A stretch of 64,000 bases of DNA from NCBI RefSeq assembly GCF_000685075.1, contig NZ_BAYD01000004.1, positions 124,001 to 188,000 on the forward strand, given 5' to 3'. The DNA is from Paraburkholderia oxyphila NBRC 105797. Its GTDB lineage: Bacteria; Pseudomonadota; Gammaproteobacteria; Burkholderiales; Burkholderiaceae. Under the pieces are notes generated by a model. The model did no database searches. It was not told the origin of the DNA and saw only the letters and a list, made by a program, of their open reading frames with translations. Made by a program: the position numbers and the translations under genes. Below are positions 26,747-34,848 of this stretch, piece after piece (position 1 is the stretch's first letter; each line of letters opens with the position of its first letter).

Positions 26747-27853
26747 ATGAGAAACGCCGTCCGCGCCAAATGCCTTGCCGTCACATTCGTGCTTGCCGCC
26801 ACTGCCCTGCCCGCTAGCGTCTCGCTGGCCGCCGATGACGCCGCCACCGCCACCGCATCCGCCGCGCTGCCGCGCGTGGCCGTGCTCGCCACCGGCGGCA
26901 CGATTGCGGGCCAGGCGGACACACGCGCGGCCAACGCCTACAACGCGGGCGCCGTGGGCGCGCAGCAACTCGTGCAAGCGGTCCCTGGCATCGAAAAGCT
27001 CGCCCACCTCAGCACCGAGCAGGTGGCGTCAATCGGCTCGCAGGACATGAACGACAAGGTCTGGTTCACGCTCGCGCGGCGCATCCAGGAAATCTTCGAC
27101 CGTAACGAAGCCGACGCCGTGGTCATCACGCATGGCACCGACACGCTCGAGGAAACGGCCTTCTTCCTCGACAACGTGCTGCGTACCGACAAGCCCGTCG
27201 TGCTGGTGGGCTCGATGCGGCCATCCACGGCCACGAGCGCGGACGGCCCGGGCAATCTCTACGAAGCCGTCGAAGTGGCGGCGAGCCCGGCGGCGCGCGG
27301 GCGCGGCGTGATGGTGGTGCTCAACGACACGATCCAGTCGGCGCGCGCGACCACCAAGACGAACACGACGAGCGTGCAGACCTTCGCTTCGCCCAACAGC
27401 GGCCCGATCGGCTACGTCGATCCCGCAAGCGTGCGCTTTCTCGCGCCGGCGTTCCAGCCGGACAGCCACAAGTACGCGCTGCCGTCGGGCGAGCAGTTGC
27501 CGCGTGTCGAGATCGTTTATTCGCACGCCAACATGGACGGCGTGCAGATCGACAACGCCATCGCCAACAAGGCCAGGGGCATCGTGCTGGCGGGCGTCGG
27601 CGACGGCAACACCTCGAAGGCGGCGCTCGAGGCGCTGCAGCGCGCCGCGAAGCAAGGCATCGTGGTGGTGCGCGCCACGCGCGTGGGATCGGGATTCGTG
27701 AACCGCAACGTTGAAGTGAACGACGACACGAGCGGCTTCGTCGTCTCGCTCGACCTGAATCCGCAGAAGGCGCGTGTACTCACACAATTGCTGATCGCCA
27801 ACGGCATTACCTCGCCCGCTCAGGTGCAGAAGGCGTTTGCCGCGACGTGGTGA
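26747..27853 (+). CDS. type II (exported) asparaginase
   Basis: Periplasmic amidohydrolase of 368 residues that converts asparagine (often also glutamine) to the acid plus ammonia. A signal peptide ends near VSLAADD. Both catalytic threonine sites are present: ATGGTIAG near residue 50 and THGTDTLEETAFFL. GSMRPSTATSADGPGNL and SHANMDG complete the family signature. AAGGAAAG precedes the ATG. Export suggests nitrogen scavenging outside the cytoplasm. The unusual AT-rich upstream region suggests strong regulation. Confidence 0.92.
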   Translation: MRNAVRAKCLAVTFVLAATALPASVSLAADDAATATASAALPRVAVLATGGTIAGQADTRAANAYNAGAVGAQQLVQAVPGIEKLAHLSTEQVASIGSQDMNDKVWFTLARRIQEIFDRNEADAVVITHGTDTLEETAFFLDNVLRTDKPVVLVGSMRPSTATSADGPGNLYEAVEVAASPAARGRGVMVVLNDTIQSARATTKTNTTSVQTFASPNSGPIGYVDPASVRFLAPAFQPDSHKYALPSGEQLPRVEIVYSHANMDGVQIDNAIANKARGIVLAGVGDGNTSKAALEALQRAAKQGIVVVRATRVGSGFVNRNVEVNDDTSGFVVSLDLNPQKARVLTQLLIANGITSPAQVQKAFAATW

Positions 27854-27900
27854 ACGGCGCGGCATGATCGGGCGAACCGGGTTCAATCGCCCATGAAGAG

Positions 27901-27933
27901 GCGATTCTGGCGGCGTCTGGCCGCCAGAATCGC
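27901..27933. terminator. 14-bp perfect hairpin between convergent genes
   Basis: GCGATTCTGGCGGC (27901-27914) and GCCGCCAGAATCGC (27920-27933) form a perfect stem with a 5-nt loop. It lies between the ends of the asparaginase and phnX genes. There is no T-run, so it may stop or protect transcripts from both sides without being a classic intrinsic terminator. Confidence 0.6.
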
Positions 27934-27975
27934 GCTCGCACCTGACGAGGCCAGGTCAGGACGACTCAGCGCAAC

Positions 27976-28779
27976 TCAGGGGCGCTCGCCGCGCGCGAGC
28001 CGCGTCTCGATTTCCGTGACCACGGGCAGCAGGTCAGCGACGCTGTCGATCACATAGTGCGCGCCCGCGGCGCGCAGGCGTTGCGCGGCCGCTTCGCGGC
28101 GCTGCGCGAAGTCTTCCGGCGAGAGCGCGCGGACTTCGTCCTCGGTGAGGCCGAACGCGTTACCGCTGACGGCCACGCCCACGGTCCAGGTGCCACCGTT
28201 GATGCCCTCTTCGATACCCACTTCGGTGTCGTCCACCTTGATCGCTTCGCGCGCGCGCCACACGCCGAGCTGCGGCAGCGTCCGGTAGATCATGTACGGC
28301 GACGGGCGGCCTTCGGGCGTGTCGCCCGTGCACACGATGCTGTCCGCGGTGAAGCCCTGTTTGGCCGCGCCCGGCACGATCTGGTCGATGATCTCGCGCG
28401 TGTAGCCCGTGGTCGAGCCGATGCGCACCCCATCGGCGCGCAGTTGCGAGGTCACGGCCGCGACGCCCGGGATCACGTCGCTGTATTGCGCGGCCACGGC
28501 AACGTTCTTCGGCACGAACACGTCATAGACGGCGTCGATGTCAGCCTCGCCGGGCGCGTGGCCATGGCGTTCTTCCCAGGCCTTGGCGACGCGCGGCAGC
28601 GCCATCAGGGCCGCGATGTGCGGCCGCTTGGCCATGCCCATAGGGCCGCGTGCCTCTTCGATCGTGATCGGCACGCCGAACTGCTCGAAAGTCTCGACGA
28701 ATGCGCCCATCGGTGCGCGCGAACCGTAGTCGACCACCGTGCCGGCCCAGTCGAAGATCACTGCCTTGACGTATTTCAT
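27976..28779 (-). CDS. phnX: phosphonoacetaldehyde hydrolase
   Basis: HAD-superfamily hydrolase of 267 residues that splits phosphonoacetaldehyde into acetaldehyde and phosphate. The nucleophile is Asp10 (FDWAGTVVDYGS) and the Schiff-base lysine is Lys51 (GPMGMAKRPH). The cap and core motifs GSTTGYTREI and VDDTEVGIEEG fit phnX. It lies 123 bp downstream of the transaminase gene on the same strand, completing a two-step 2-aminoethylphosphonate pathway. Confidence 0.95.
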   Translation of the reverse strand: MKYVKAVIFDWAGTVVDYGSRAPMGAFVETFEQFGVPITIEEARGPMGMAKRPHIAALMALPRVAKAWEERHGHAPGEADIDAVYDVFVPKNVAVAAQYSDVIPGVAAVTSQLRADGVRIGSTTGYTREIIDQIVPGAAKQGFTADSIVCTGDTPEGRPSPYMIYRTLPQLGVWRAREAIKVDDTEVGIEEGINGGTWTVGVAVSGNAFGLTEDEVRALSPEDFAQRREAAAQRLRAAGAHYVIDSVADLLPVVTEIETRLARGERP

Positions 28780-28902
28780 TTCCGTAAATCCTGGGTGATG
28801 CGCTTGAAAATGCGCTGCAAATGTTTCGTGTGTGTGTCTGGATGAGTCAGCGTGGCTACGCGTCCGGGAACGCGCAGCGCCTATACGGGCTTCAGGCTGT
28901 CC

Positions 28903-30075
28903 TTAGGCCGCGAGCGCCTCGCGGGCGTCGAGCGCCGCATGCTCGGGTGCGCCGCTGGGCACGCCAAGCGCGCGCAAAGCCGTGCCGCAAGCCTCAACGA
29001 CGCGCCGCATGACCGTCTCGTCGAGCGCGCCGATGCAGCCGATGCGAAAGCTCTCGACGTTGGTGAGCTTGCCCGGATAGATGATGAAGCCCTGCTCTTT
29101 CATCAATTCGTAAAAGCGCGTGAAGCTGAACGACGGATGGGCGGGCGAGAAAAACGTGACGATGATCGGCGAGCGCCACGCCTCGGTCAGCAGCGGCTCG
29201 AAGCCGAGCGCGCGCATGCCTTCGACCATGACGTCGCGATTGCGCGAGTAACGCGCGAGACGTCCCGGCTGGCCGCCCTCGGCCTCATGCAGGCGCAGCG
29301 CTTCGAGAAACGCGGCCACGGCGTGCGTGGGCGGCGTGAAGCGCCACTGGCCGGTGCGGTTCATGACGTCCCACTGATCGTGCAGATCGAGTGCGAGCGA
29401 GTGGCTATTGCCCTTCGCGGCCGCGAGCGCCGCCTTCTTCGCCACGACGAAGCCGAAACCCGGCACGCCCTCGATGCACTTGTTCGCCGACGAGACGAAG
29501 GCCTCGCACGGCAGCGTGCGCATGTCGAGCGGCACGGCGCCGAAGGCGCTCATCGAGTCGACCAGCAGGCGGCGGCCATGGCGCGCCGTGACGGCGGCGA
29601 TCTCCTCGATCGGATTGAGAATGCCGGAGCTCGTTTCGCAATGCACCACGACGACGTGCGTGATGTCGGCGTGGGCGACGAGCAGGCGCTCGACGTCGGC
29701 TGCGCGCGGCGGCAGGTAGTCGCCCGTATCGTGCACGGTGTGGCGGCGGCCCAGATAGCGCAGCGTAGTGGCAATGCGCTTGCCATAGGCGCCGTTGGCG
29801 AGCACGAGCGCGTGGCCGTCGCGCGGCACGAAGCTGCCGAGCATTGCCTCGACGCAGTAGCTGCCGCTGCCCTGCAGCGGCACGCAGTCGTATTCGCCGT
29901 TGGCATCATCGGCGTCGCAGCCGGCGATCTCCAGCAGCGCACTGCGCAGACGCGCCGTCATTGCCCGGAAATCGGCGTCCCACGAGCCCCAGTCGCGCAG
30001 CATCGCGGCTTTCGTCGAAGCGGCCGTGGTCAGGGGGCCGGGGGTCAGCAGGTACGGGTCTGCAGGGATGGTCAT
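28903..30075 (-). CDS. phnW: 2-aminoethylphosphonate--pyruvate transaminase
   Basis: PLP-dependent transaminase of 390 residues that makes phosphonoacetaldehyde and alanine from 2-aminoethylphosphonate and pyruvate. The N-terminus YLLTPGPLTTAASTK is typical. The PLP lysine is Lys199 (SSANKCIEGVPGFGFV), and the cofactor Asp is in LLVDSMSAFG. It precedes phnX and is divergent from a LysR gene. No phosphonate transporter or C-P lyase gene is seen in the window, so uptake must be encoded elsewhere. Confidence 0.95.
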   Translation of the reverse strand: MTIPADPYLLTPGPLTTAASTKAAMLRDWGSWDADFRAMTARLRSALLEIAGCDADDANGEYDCVPLQGSGSYCVEAMLGSFVPRDGHALVLANGAYGKRIATTLRYLGRRHTVHDTGDYLPPRAADVERLLVAHADITHVVVVHCETSSGILNPIEEIAAVTARHGRRLLVDSMSAFGAVPLDMRTLPCEAFVSSANKCIEGVPGFGFVVAKKAALAAAKGNSHSLALDLHDQWDVMNRTGQWRFTPPTHAVAAFLEALRLHEAEGGQPGRLARYSRNRDVMVEGMRALGFEPLLTEAWRSPIIVTFFSPAHPSFSFTRFYELMKEQGFIIYPGKLTNVESFRIGCIGALDETVMRRVVEACGTALRALGVPSGAPEHAALDAREALAA

Positions 30076-30140
30076 GCGACTGCTCCAGTGATAGTCAGCA
30101 GGAAAGCCGACACGTTACTGCAGCGCAGCACATAGGTAAA

Positions 30141-30167
30141 ATCGATATAATCGATGTTGATATCGAT
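30141..30167. promoter_or_regulatory. triple ATCGAT cluster in the phnW / LysR divergent promoter
   Basis: ATCGAT occurs at 30141, 30150 and 30162 within an AT-rich stretch between the divergent phnW and LysR genes. The last two form a longer near-palindrome. The position, 66 bp from phnW and about 85 bp from the regulator start, fits a LysR binding and autoregulation site. The regulator was not shown to bind it. Confidence 0.5.
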
Positions 30168-30249
30168 AGAACTTATACCCCTGTCGCTCTGCCCGATCGA
30201 ACCGGGTCGAGCGGCGATGGGTGAATCCTCGAGCCGGAAGCCAACCACC

Positions 30250-31107
30250 ATGCAATACGCCCAATTGCGCGCCTTTCACGCCGTTGCCGAGCACGGCGGC
30301 TTCTCGCGCGCCGCGCAGGCGCTCTCGCTCACCCAGCCGGCCGTCTCCGACCATGTGCGGCGGCTCGAAGCGGACTTCGGCGTGAAGCTGTTCGAGCGCG
30401 CGCCGCGCGGCGTCGAGCTCACCGACCTCGGGCGGCGGCTCTACGCGGTGACGCGCCAGATGGTGGGCTGCGAGCGCGACGCGCGGCGCCTGCTCGAAGC
30501 GGCGGGTGCGCTGGAATCGGGCGAGCTGGCGCTGGTCGCCGACGCGCCCGACCTCGCCGTCAAGCTGATCGGCGCGTTCCGGCGCCGCTATCCGGGCGTG
30601 GTCGTGAAGCTCGCCATCGCGAACGCCACCGAGTGCATGCGGCGCGTGCTGTCGAGCGAGGTGGACGCCGCGATCACGGCGGCGCACCAGGTGCACAGCC
30701 GCCTGCACTCGCGCGTGCTGCGCGAGGACCCGCTGGTGGCGGTCGTGCCCGCCGAGAGCGCCGCGGCGAAAAAGCGCCGCATGACCTACGAGGAACTCGT
30801 GCGCGAGCCGATGATCTTTCGCGAGGCGCAATCGGTCACGCAGCAGATGCTCGAGGCGGAACTGGTACGCAAAGGTCTGCAGGTCGAGCCCGTGCTCTAC
30901 GTGGATGGCCGCGAGGGGCTGCAGACCGCCATCGCACAGGGCGTGGGCGCGGGGGTCATCGCGGGCGCGGAATTCGGCGAATCGCGGCGGATTCGCGCGA
31001 TCCCGCTCGTGGATTGCCAGGTGCACATGGTGGAAACGCTGGTGCGGCTCGCCGAGCCTTCGTCGTCGAATCTGCTCGACGCACTGTTCGCGACGCCGCT
31101 CGACTGA
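30250..31107 (+). CDS. LysR family regulator of the phosphonate genes
   Basis: LysR-type regulator of 285 residues. The helix-turn-helix is at about residues 15-45 (GGFSRAAQALSLTQPAVSDHVRRLE). The effector domain contains ESGELALVADAPDLAVKLI and GVGAGVIAGAEFGESRRI. The ATG at 30250 gives the classical MQYAQLRAFHAVAE start. Divergence from phnW-phnX suggests it activates them, probably in response to 2-aminoethylphosphonate or its aldehyde. Confidence 0.9.
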   Translation: MQYAQLRAFHAVAEHGGFSRAAQALSLTQPAVSDHVRRLEADFGVKLFERAPRGVELTDLGRRLYAVTRQMVGCERDARRLLEAAGALESGELALVADAPDLAVKLIGAFRRRYPGVVVKLAIANATECMRRVLSSEVDAAITAAHQVHSRLHSRVLREDPLVAVVPAESAAAKKRRMTYEELVREPMIFREAQSVTQQMLEAELVRKGLQVEPVLYVDGREGLQTAIAQGVGAGVIAGAEFGESRRIRAIPLVDCQVHMVETLVRLAEPSSSNLLDALFATPLD

Positions 31108-31119
31108 GCGCCAGCACGC

Positions 31120-31377
31120 TCACGACACGACGATGTCCGCCCCCACCTGGTGCAGCAGGTCGCGCAGCGTCTCGGCCTGCTCCATGCGCGCGCCATGGCG
31201 CAGATGAATGCGCAGCGCCTGCCCCGCGATGCCGTCCACGGGCCGCACCAGCGTGAGCTCCAGCGCGAGCCCGAGCCCGTCGGGCGCATCGGCTTGCGCG
31301 GGCTCGACGACCCGCGGCGCGAAATTGGCGGGGGAACCGGCTGAAAGGCGGGACGAAAAACAGGCGGAATCGGACAT
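31120..31377 (-). CDS. hypothetical protein, 85 residues
   Basis: Small cytosolic protein without recognised domain. The C-terminal half is regular: ALELTLVRPVDGIAGQALRI, then MEQAETLRDLLHQVGADIVV, like a short strand-helix unit. It converges on the LysR gene. I use the ATG at 31377 because sequence before it looks non-coding. Function unknown. Confidence 0.55.
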   Translation of the reverse strand: MSDSACFSSRLSAGSPANFAPRVVEPAQADAPDGLGLALELTLVRPVDGIAGQALRIHLRHGARMEQAETLRDLLHQVGADIVVS

Positions 31378-31607
31378 GGCACGGACCTCGTCGATGAAAG
31401 GTTCGAGGCCATCGTAACCATGCCGGCGTGCCGCGCCAAACGAGAAATCGGCGTATGCAAATGAGCGCGCGGCTGCGAAGCATGCGCCTGAATGCCAGTC
31501 ATTCCCGGGCGCCCTTTTTTGTCCGCGATTTCCGCTCACGCAGGTGCAGCACGTGGCACACTGAACGGATCGTTCCACCTCAGCAATGCACGGGACCGGA
31601 GTCGCTC

Positions 31608-32258
31608 ATGCAACGTCCCTTCACCGATCGCCGCGAAGCAGGACAAATGCTCGCCGCGCAACTCGCGCCCTATGCGGGGCGCCCCGATATCGTCGTACTC
31701 GCGCTGCCGCGCGGTGGCGTGCCGGTTGCGTTCGAAGTCGCCGAGGCGCTGCGCGCGCCGCTCGACGTGCTGCCCGTGTGCAAGCTCGGCACGCCCTGGC
31801 AGCCGGAGCTCGCAATGGGCGCGCTCTCTTCGAACGGTGCGCAATATGTCGACGAAACGCTGATCCGCGAAGCCGGCGTGAGCGAGGCGCAATTGCAAAG
31901 CGCGCTCTCGCTCGCCCGCATCGAGCTGGGCAGGCGCGAGGCGCGCTACCGCGGCACGCGGCCGCCTGTGCCCGTGGCCGGACGCGTGACGCTGCTGATC
32001 GACGACGGCATGGCCACGGGCGCCTCGATCAAGGCCGCCGCGCGTGCGCTCGCCTCGCTCGGGCCCGCACGCATCATCGCGGCGCTGCCGGTCGCGCCGG
32101 CCGGCGCGCGCGCACGGCTCGCGGGCGCTGTCGACGATCTCGTCTGCGTGCAGATGCCCGTATCGTTTATGAGCGTGGGCCAGTTCTATTTCGACTTCGA
32201 CCAGGTCGACGACGAAACCGTGCGCGTATTGCTCGAGCGCGCGGCAACGGACGATTGA
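31608..32258 (+). CDS. phosphoribosyltransferase-like protein
   Basis: Protein of 216 residues with the type I PRTase fold. PRPP-binding features are LPRGGVPVAFEVAEAL near the N-terminus and VTLLIDDGMATGASIKAA, the DDGxATG loop. It resembles the PRTase-like proteins often fused or linked to dienelactone-hydrolase or heat-shock genes, and the substrate base is unknown. It stands alone between small genes on the other strand. Confidence 0.88.
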   Translation: MQRPFTDRREAGQMLAAQLAPYAGRPDIVVLALPRGGVPVAFEVAEALRAPLDVLPVCKLGTPWQPELAMGALSSNGAQYVDETLIREAGVSEAQLQSALSLARIELGRREARYRGTRPPVPVAGRVTLLIDDGMATGASIKAAARALASLGPARIIAALPVAPAGARARLAGAVDDLVCVQMPVSFMSVGQFYFDFDQVDDETVRVLLERAATDD

Positions 32259-32403
32259 GGCCTGGCAGGCGACAGCGGCTGGCCGCTGTGGATCACGAGC
32301 ATGCCGGGGCCGAAAACATTGCGTGCGCAGCCATCCAAGACGCACCGGCTACACGACTGCGCTCGCGCACCAAGGGCGCCCTGGGCGCACTGCGCGCCAG
32401 CAA

Positions 32404-32700
32404 TCAGCGCACCGGATTCGCCGCGTGCTTCCCGACCACCGTCTGCCAGGGCCGCACGCGCCACGCCTTGACGAGGCCCGCCGTCACATAAGGATCGGCG
32501 CGCGCGAACGCTTCCGCAACCGCCGGGCTATCGCCCTGGAATAGCAGCAGCGCCCCGTCCACCGGGTCGGCGATGGCGCCCGCGAGCAGCAGCTCGCCGC
32601 GCCCGGCCGCCGCCCACGCGAGCGCGAGGTGCTCGTCGCGGTGCTCCGGGCGGCGTTCGAGATAGTCGTCGGCGAGGTCGTACATCAAGAGGTAATGCAT
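32404..32700 (-). CDS. YciI-like protein
   Basis: Protein of 98 residues of the YCII family (ferredoxin-like dimer). It begins HYLLMYDLADDYLERRPEHRDEHL, with the conserved His-Asp pair in RDEHL, and ends in the usual ADPYVTAGLVKAWRVRPWQTV. Enzymatic roles are known only for a few relatives. Start at ATG 32700 gives the family length. Confidence 0.87.
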   Translation of the reverse strand: MHYLLMYDLADDYLERRPEHRDEHLALAWAAAGRGELLLAGAIADPVDGALLLFQGDSPAVAEAFARADPYVTAGLVKAWRVRPWQTVVGKHAANPVR

Positions 32701-32931
32701 CGTCTGTCTCCCGTGGCATGCAAAGCATGCCGGTGGTTTGCACTGCAACGCATGCAGCGCAGCATCAACGCATGGCATTGTGCCTGAAGCGCGGGTCAAC
32801 CGAAGGCACCGCCGGTTCGTTTTCAGGGTGGCTTTGCCATAATGGTTGCAGCGATGGGCAAAGATGGACCGGACATGGCGCCTGCTCGCGCGACTACCGA
32901 CAACAATGTCGATATCCCATGGGAGTGAACA

Positions 32932-33264
32932 ATGAAGATTCAATCCGTCATTGCTGCAATCGCGCTGGGCAGCGCGCTGGCCGCGCCGGCGTTCGCACAG
33001 ACCGCCGCACCCGCAGCGCCGGCTTCGGGGGCCATGAGCCCGAATAGCCAGCAGTCGAAGATGAAGACGTGCAACACCCAGGCCGGCGACAAGAAAGGCG
33101 ACGATCGCAAGGCCTTCATGAAGCAGTGTCTCTCGGCCGCTGGCGTGCCGGCGCCGACGATGTCGCAGCAAGCGCGGATGAAGGCGTGCAACACGCAAGC
33201 CGGCGACAAGAAGGGCGACGACCGCAAGGCGTTCATGAAGCAGTGCCTCTCGACCAAGAGCTGA
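32932..33264 (+). CDS. PsiF repeat protein, exported
   Basis: Exported protein of 110 residues. A signal peptide (IAAIALGSALAAPAFA) is followed by two near-identical PsiF repeats, each with MKxCNTQAGDKKGDDRKAF and MKQCLS. The repeats start at about residues 44 and 82. E. coli PsiF belongs to the phosphate-starvation regulon; function is unknown. GGGAGTG precedes the ATG. Confidence 0.88.
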   Translation: MKIQSVIAAIALGSALAAPAFAQTAAPAAPASGAMSPNSQQSKMKTCNTQAGDKKGDDRKAFMKQCLSAAGVPAPTMSQQARMKACNTQAGDKKGDDRKAFMKQCLSTKS

Positions 33265-33588
33265 CCCGCCGCGCGACCGGAGCGCCTGGTTTGCGCCCGG
33301 TCCCGGCTTCAACGCGGCTTTGACCTCATCGCGACGCGCCCCGGCCTATGCTGCGGCGCGTCGTTTTTTCATGGCGCGGCCGCCTTTGCGCCTCCGCTTG
33401 CGCACTCCGGCACCGCACGTGCGCCTGCGCACTTCCGGGCTTGCGCCTGCGCGCCATTTTTCTCCTATGATGGCTGCAGCGGCGCCCCTTCCCTGATACG
33501 TAATCAAGCAGAAACCATCGGGCCGCCGAGCGAAGTTGATGCCTGGATGATGCCTGGATGATGCCGGTAGCATCGTACGGAGGCGCGG
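33265..33588. other. intergenic region with an 11-bp tandem repeat
   Basis: No gene seen. The left half is rich in TGCGCC/GCGCAC words. At 33537-33567 the unit TGATGCCTGGA is repeated twice in full, with a third copy of nine bases (TGATGCCGG), just before the next gene's ribosome site. Confidence 0.5.
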
Positions 33589-34035
33589 ATGGTGTGGAAA
33601 CGCAAGAACCGCTGGTTTCGCCGCTGGCTGGTGGTGATCGTTTTCTGGCTCGTGCCGGTGATGATCGTCGTGGTGCGCGAGGCACAGGACGAGATGGCCT
33701 ATAACCGCGCCGATCTTCAGCGCGCGCTCACGAGCTGGACTTTCACCGACGCCGAACGTGCCGCCGGCGCGCCGCTGCACTGCCAGGGCACACCCGAGCG
33801 CGCTCGCGCGCTGGGCTGCCCCGCTACCGTGCTCGCAGAAAACGCCGCGCCCCAGCAGGCGGCGCTCGACGAATATGCCACGCGACGCGCCACGCTCGTG
33901 AGCTATCTATGGCATGCGTTCGTCGGCTACTGGGTCGTGCCGGCGCTCACGCTGCTCGCGATCGGCATCGTCCTGGGCGGCGTGAAGCGGGCGCTGCGCC
34001 GCCCCCCTGCCACCAAGCCCGTGCCAGAGCGCTGA
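33589..34035 (+). CDS. hypothetical inner-membrane protein
   Basis: Protein of 148 residues with a basic N-terminus, one helix at about 13-29 (WLVVIVFWLVPVMIVVV), a periplasmic middle of about 75 residues with two cysteines, and a second helix near 111-130 (VVPALTLLAIGIVLGG). GGAGG precedes the ATG by five bases. No family recognised. Confidence 0.72.
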   Translation: MVWKRKNRWFRRWLVVIVFWLVPVMIVVVREAQDEMAYNRADLQRALTSWTFTDAERAAGAPLHCQGTPERARALGCPATVLAENAAPQQAALDEYATRRATLVSYLWHAFVGYWVVPALTLLAIGIVLGGVKRALRRPPATKPVPER

Positions 34036-34172
34036 CGCGCGCCTCTCACTGCACCGTCTCGAACAGGCAAATCAGGGGCCTGTGATATAACGGCCGAAGC
34101 TGATCCCGTCATCGGCAAAGCGCCATGGCGGCACGGCTTTCGGATATTTCGGAACCCAGAGCGGAGAACAAC

Positions 34173-34763
34173 ATGCAAGCACGCCGTTTCGTCCTGAAGA
34201 CTTCTGTCGCCATCGCGCTCGCGAGCGCCGCATTGGCTGGCTGCTCCACCACCGGCAGCAACCCGCCGCCCACCGCCCAAACCAACGACGCGCGCCGCCA
34301 GTCGATCGACGCTTCCGTCGACGGCACGCTGTCGCGGCTGTTCCAGACCGTGCCGGGCTCGCGCGAGCTCGTAGGCAAGGCGCGCGGCGTGCTGGTGTTC
34401 CCGCAGGTGATCCAGGCGGGCATCGGCATTGGCGGCGAACATGGCGATGGCGCGCTGCGTGTCGGCGGCAGCACGGTCGGCTACTACAGCACGACCGGTG
34501 CATCGGTGGGCGCGACGCTCGGCATGCAGTCGAAAGCCGTCGTCTACCTCTTCATGACGCAGGACGCGCTGGATCGGCTGCGGACCTCGGAAGGCTGGTC
34601 GGTCGGCGGCGACGCCTCGGTCGCGCTCGTGAAGGTCGGCGCGAACGGCTCGATCGATACCACCACGGCGGTCAAACCCGTGGAAGTCTTCGTGCTCACG
34701 AACAGCGGCCTGATTGGCGATCTCTCGCTCGGCACCACCAAGATCACCCAGCTGAAGCTGTAA
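34173..34763 (+). CDS. YSC84-domain lipoprotein
   Basis: Predicted lipoprotein of 196 residues. The signal ends in a lipobox, ALAGCSTTG. The mature part is a SYLF/YSC84-type lipid-binding domain (GVLVFPQVIQAGIGIGGEHG, then GYYSTTGASVGATLGMQSK). Related bacterial proteins are cell-envelope lipoproteins of unclear role. An AGCGGAG site precedes the ATG at 34173. Confidence 0.87.
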   Translation: MQARRFVLKTSVAIALASAALAGCSTTGSNPPPTAQTNDARRQSIDASVDGTLSRLFQTVPGSRELVGKARGVLVFPQVIQAGIGIGGEHGDGALRVGGSTVGYYSTTGASVGATLGMQSKAVVYLFMTQDALDRLRTSEGWSVGGDASVALVKVGANGSIDTTTAVKPVEVFVLTNSGLIGDLSLGTTKITQLKL

Positions 34764-34790
34764 CCCCCCGCGTGCGCGAGCGCCGCGGTT

Positions 34791-34815
34791 CGCCCGAGTC
34801 TCGTCGGCTCGGGCG
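34791..34815. terminator. hairpin between convergent genes
   Basis: CGCCCGAG and CTCGGGCG form an 8-bp stem with a 9-nt loop between the ends of the YSC84 lipoprotein gene and the glycosyltransferase gene. There is no T-run; it may still end transcription from either side. Confidence 0.4.
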
Positions 34816-34848
34816 GCTGACCCGGGCCACATCGGGCGCTTGAGCCGC

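Noticed and set aside
33265-33588. CRISPR-like array because of repeated short words
   Set aside because: The tandem units are contiguous, only 11 bp long and without spacers.
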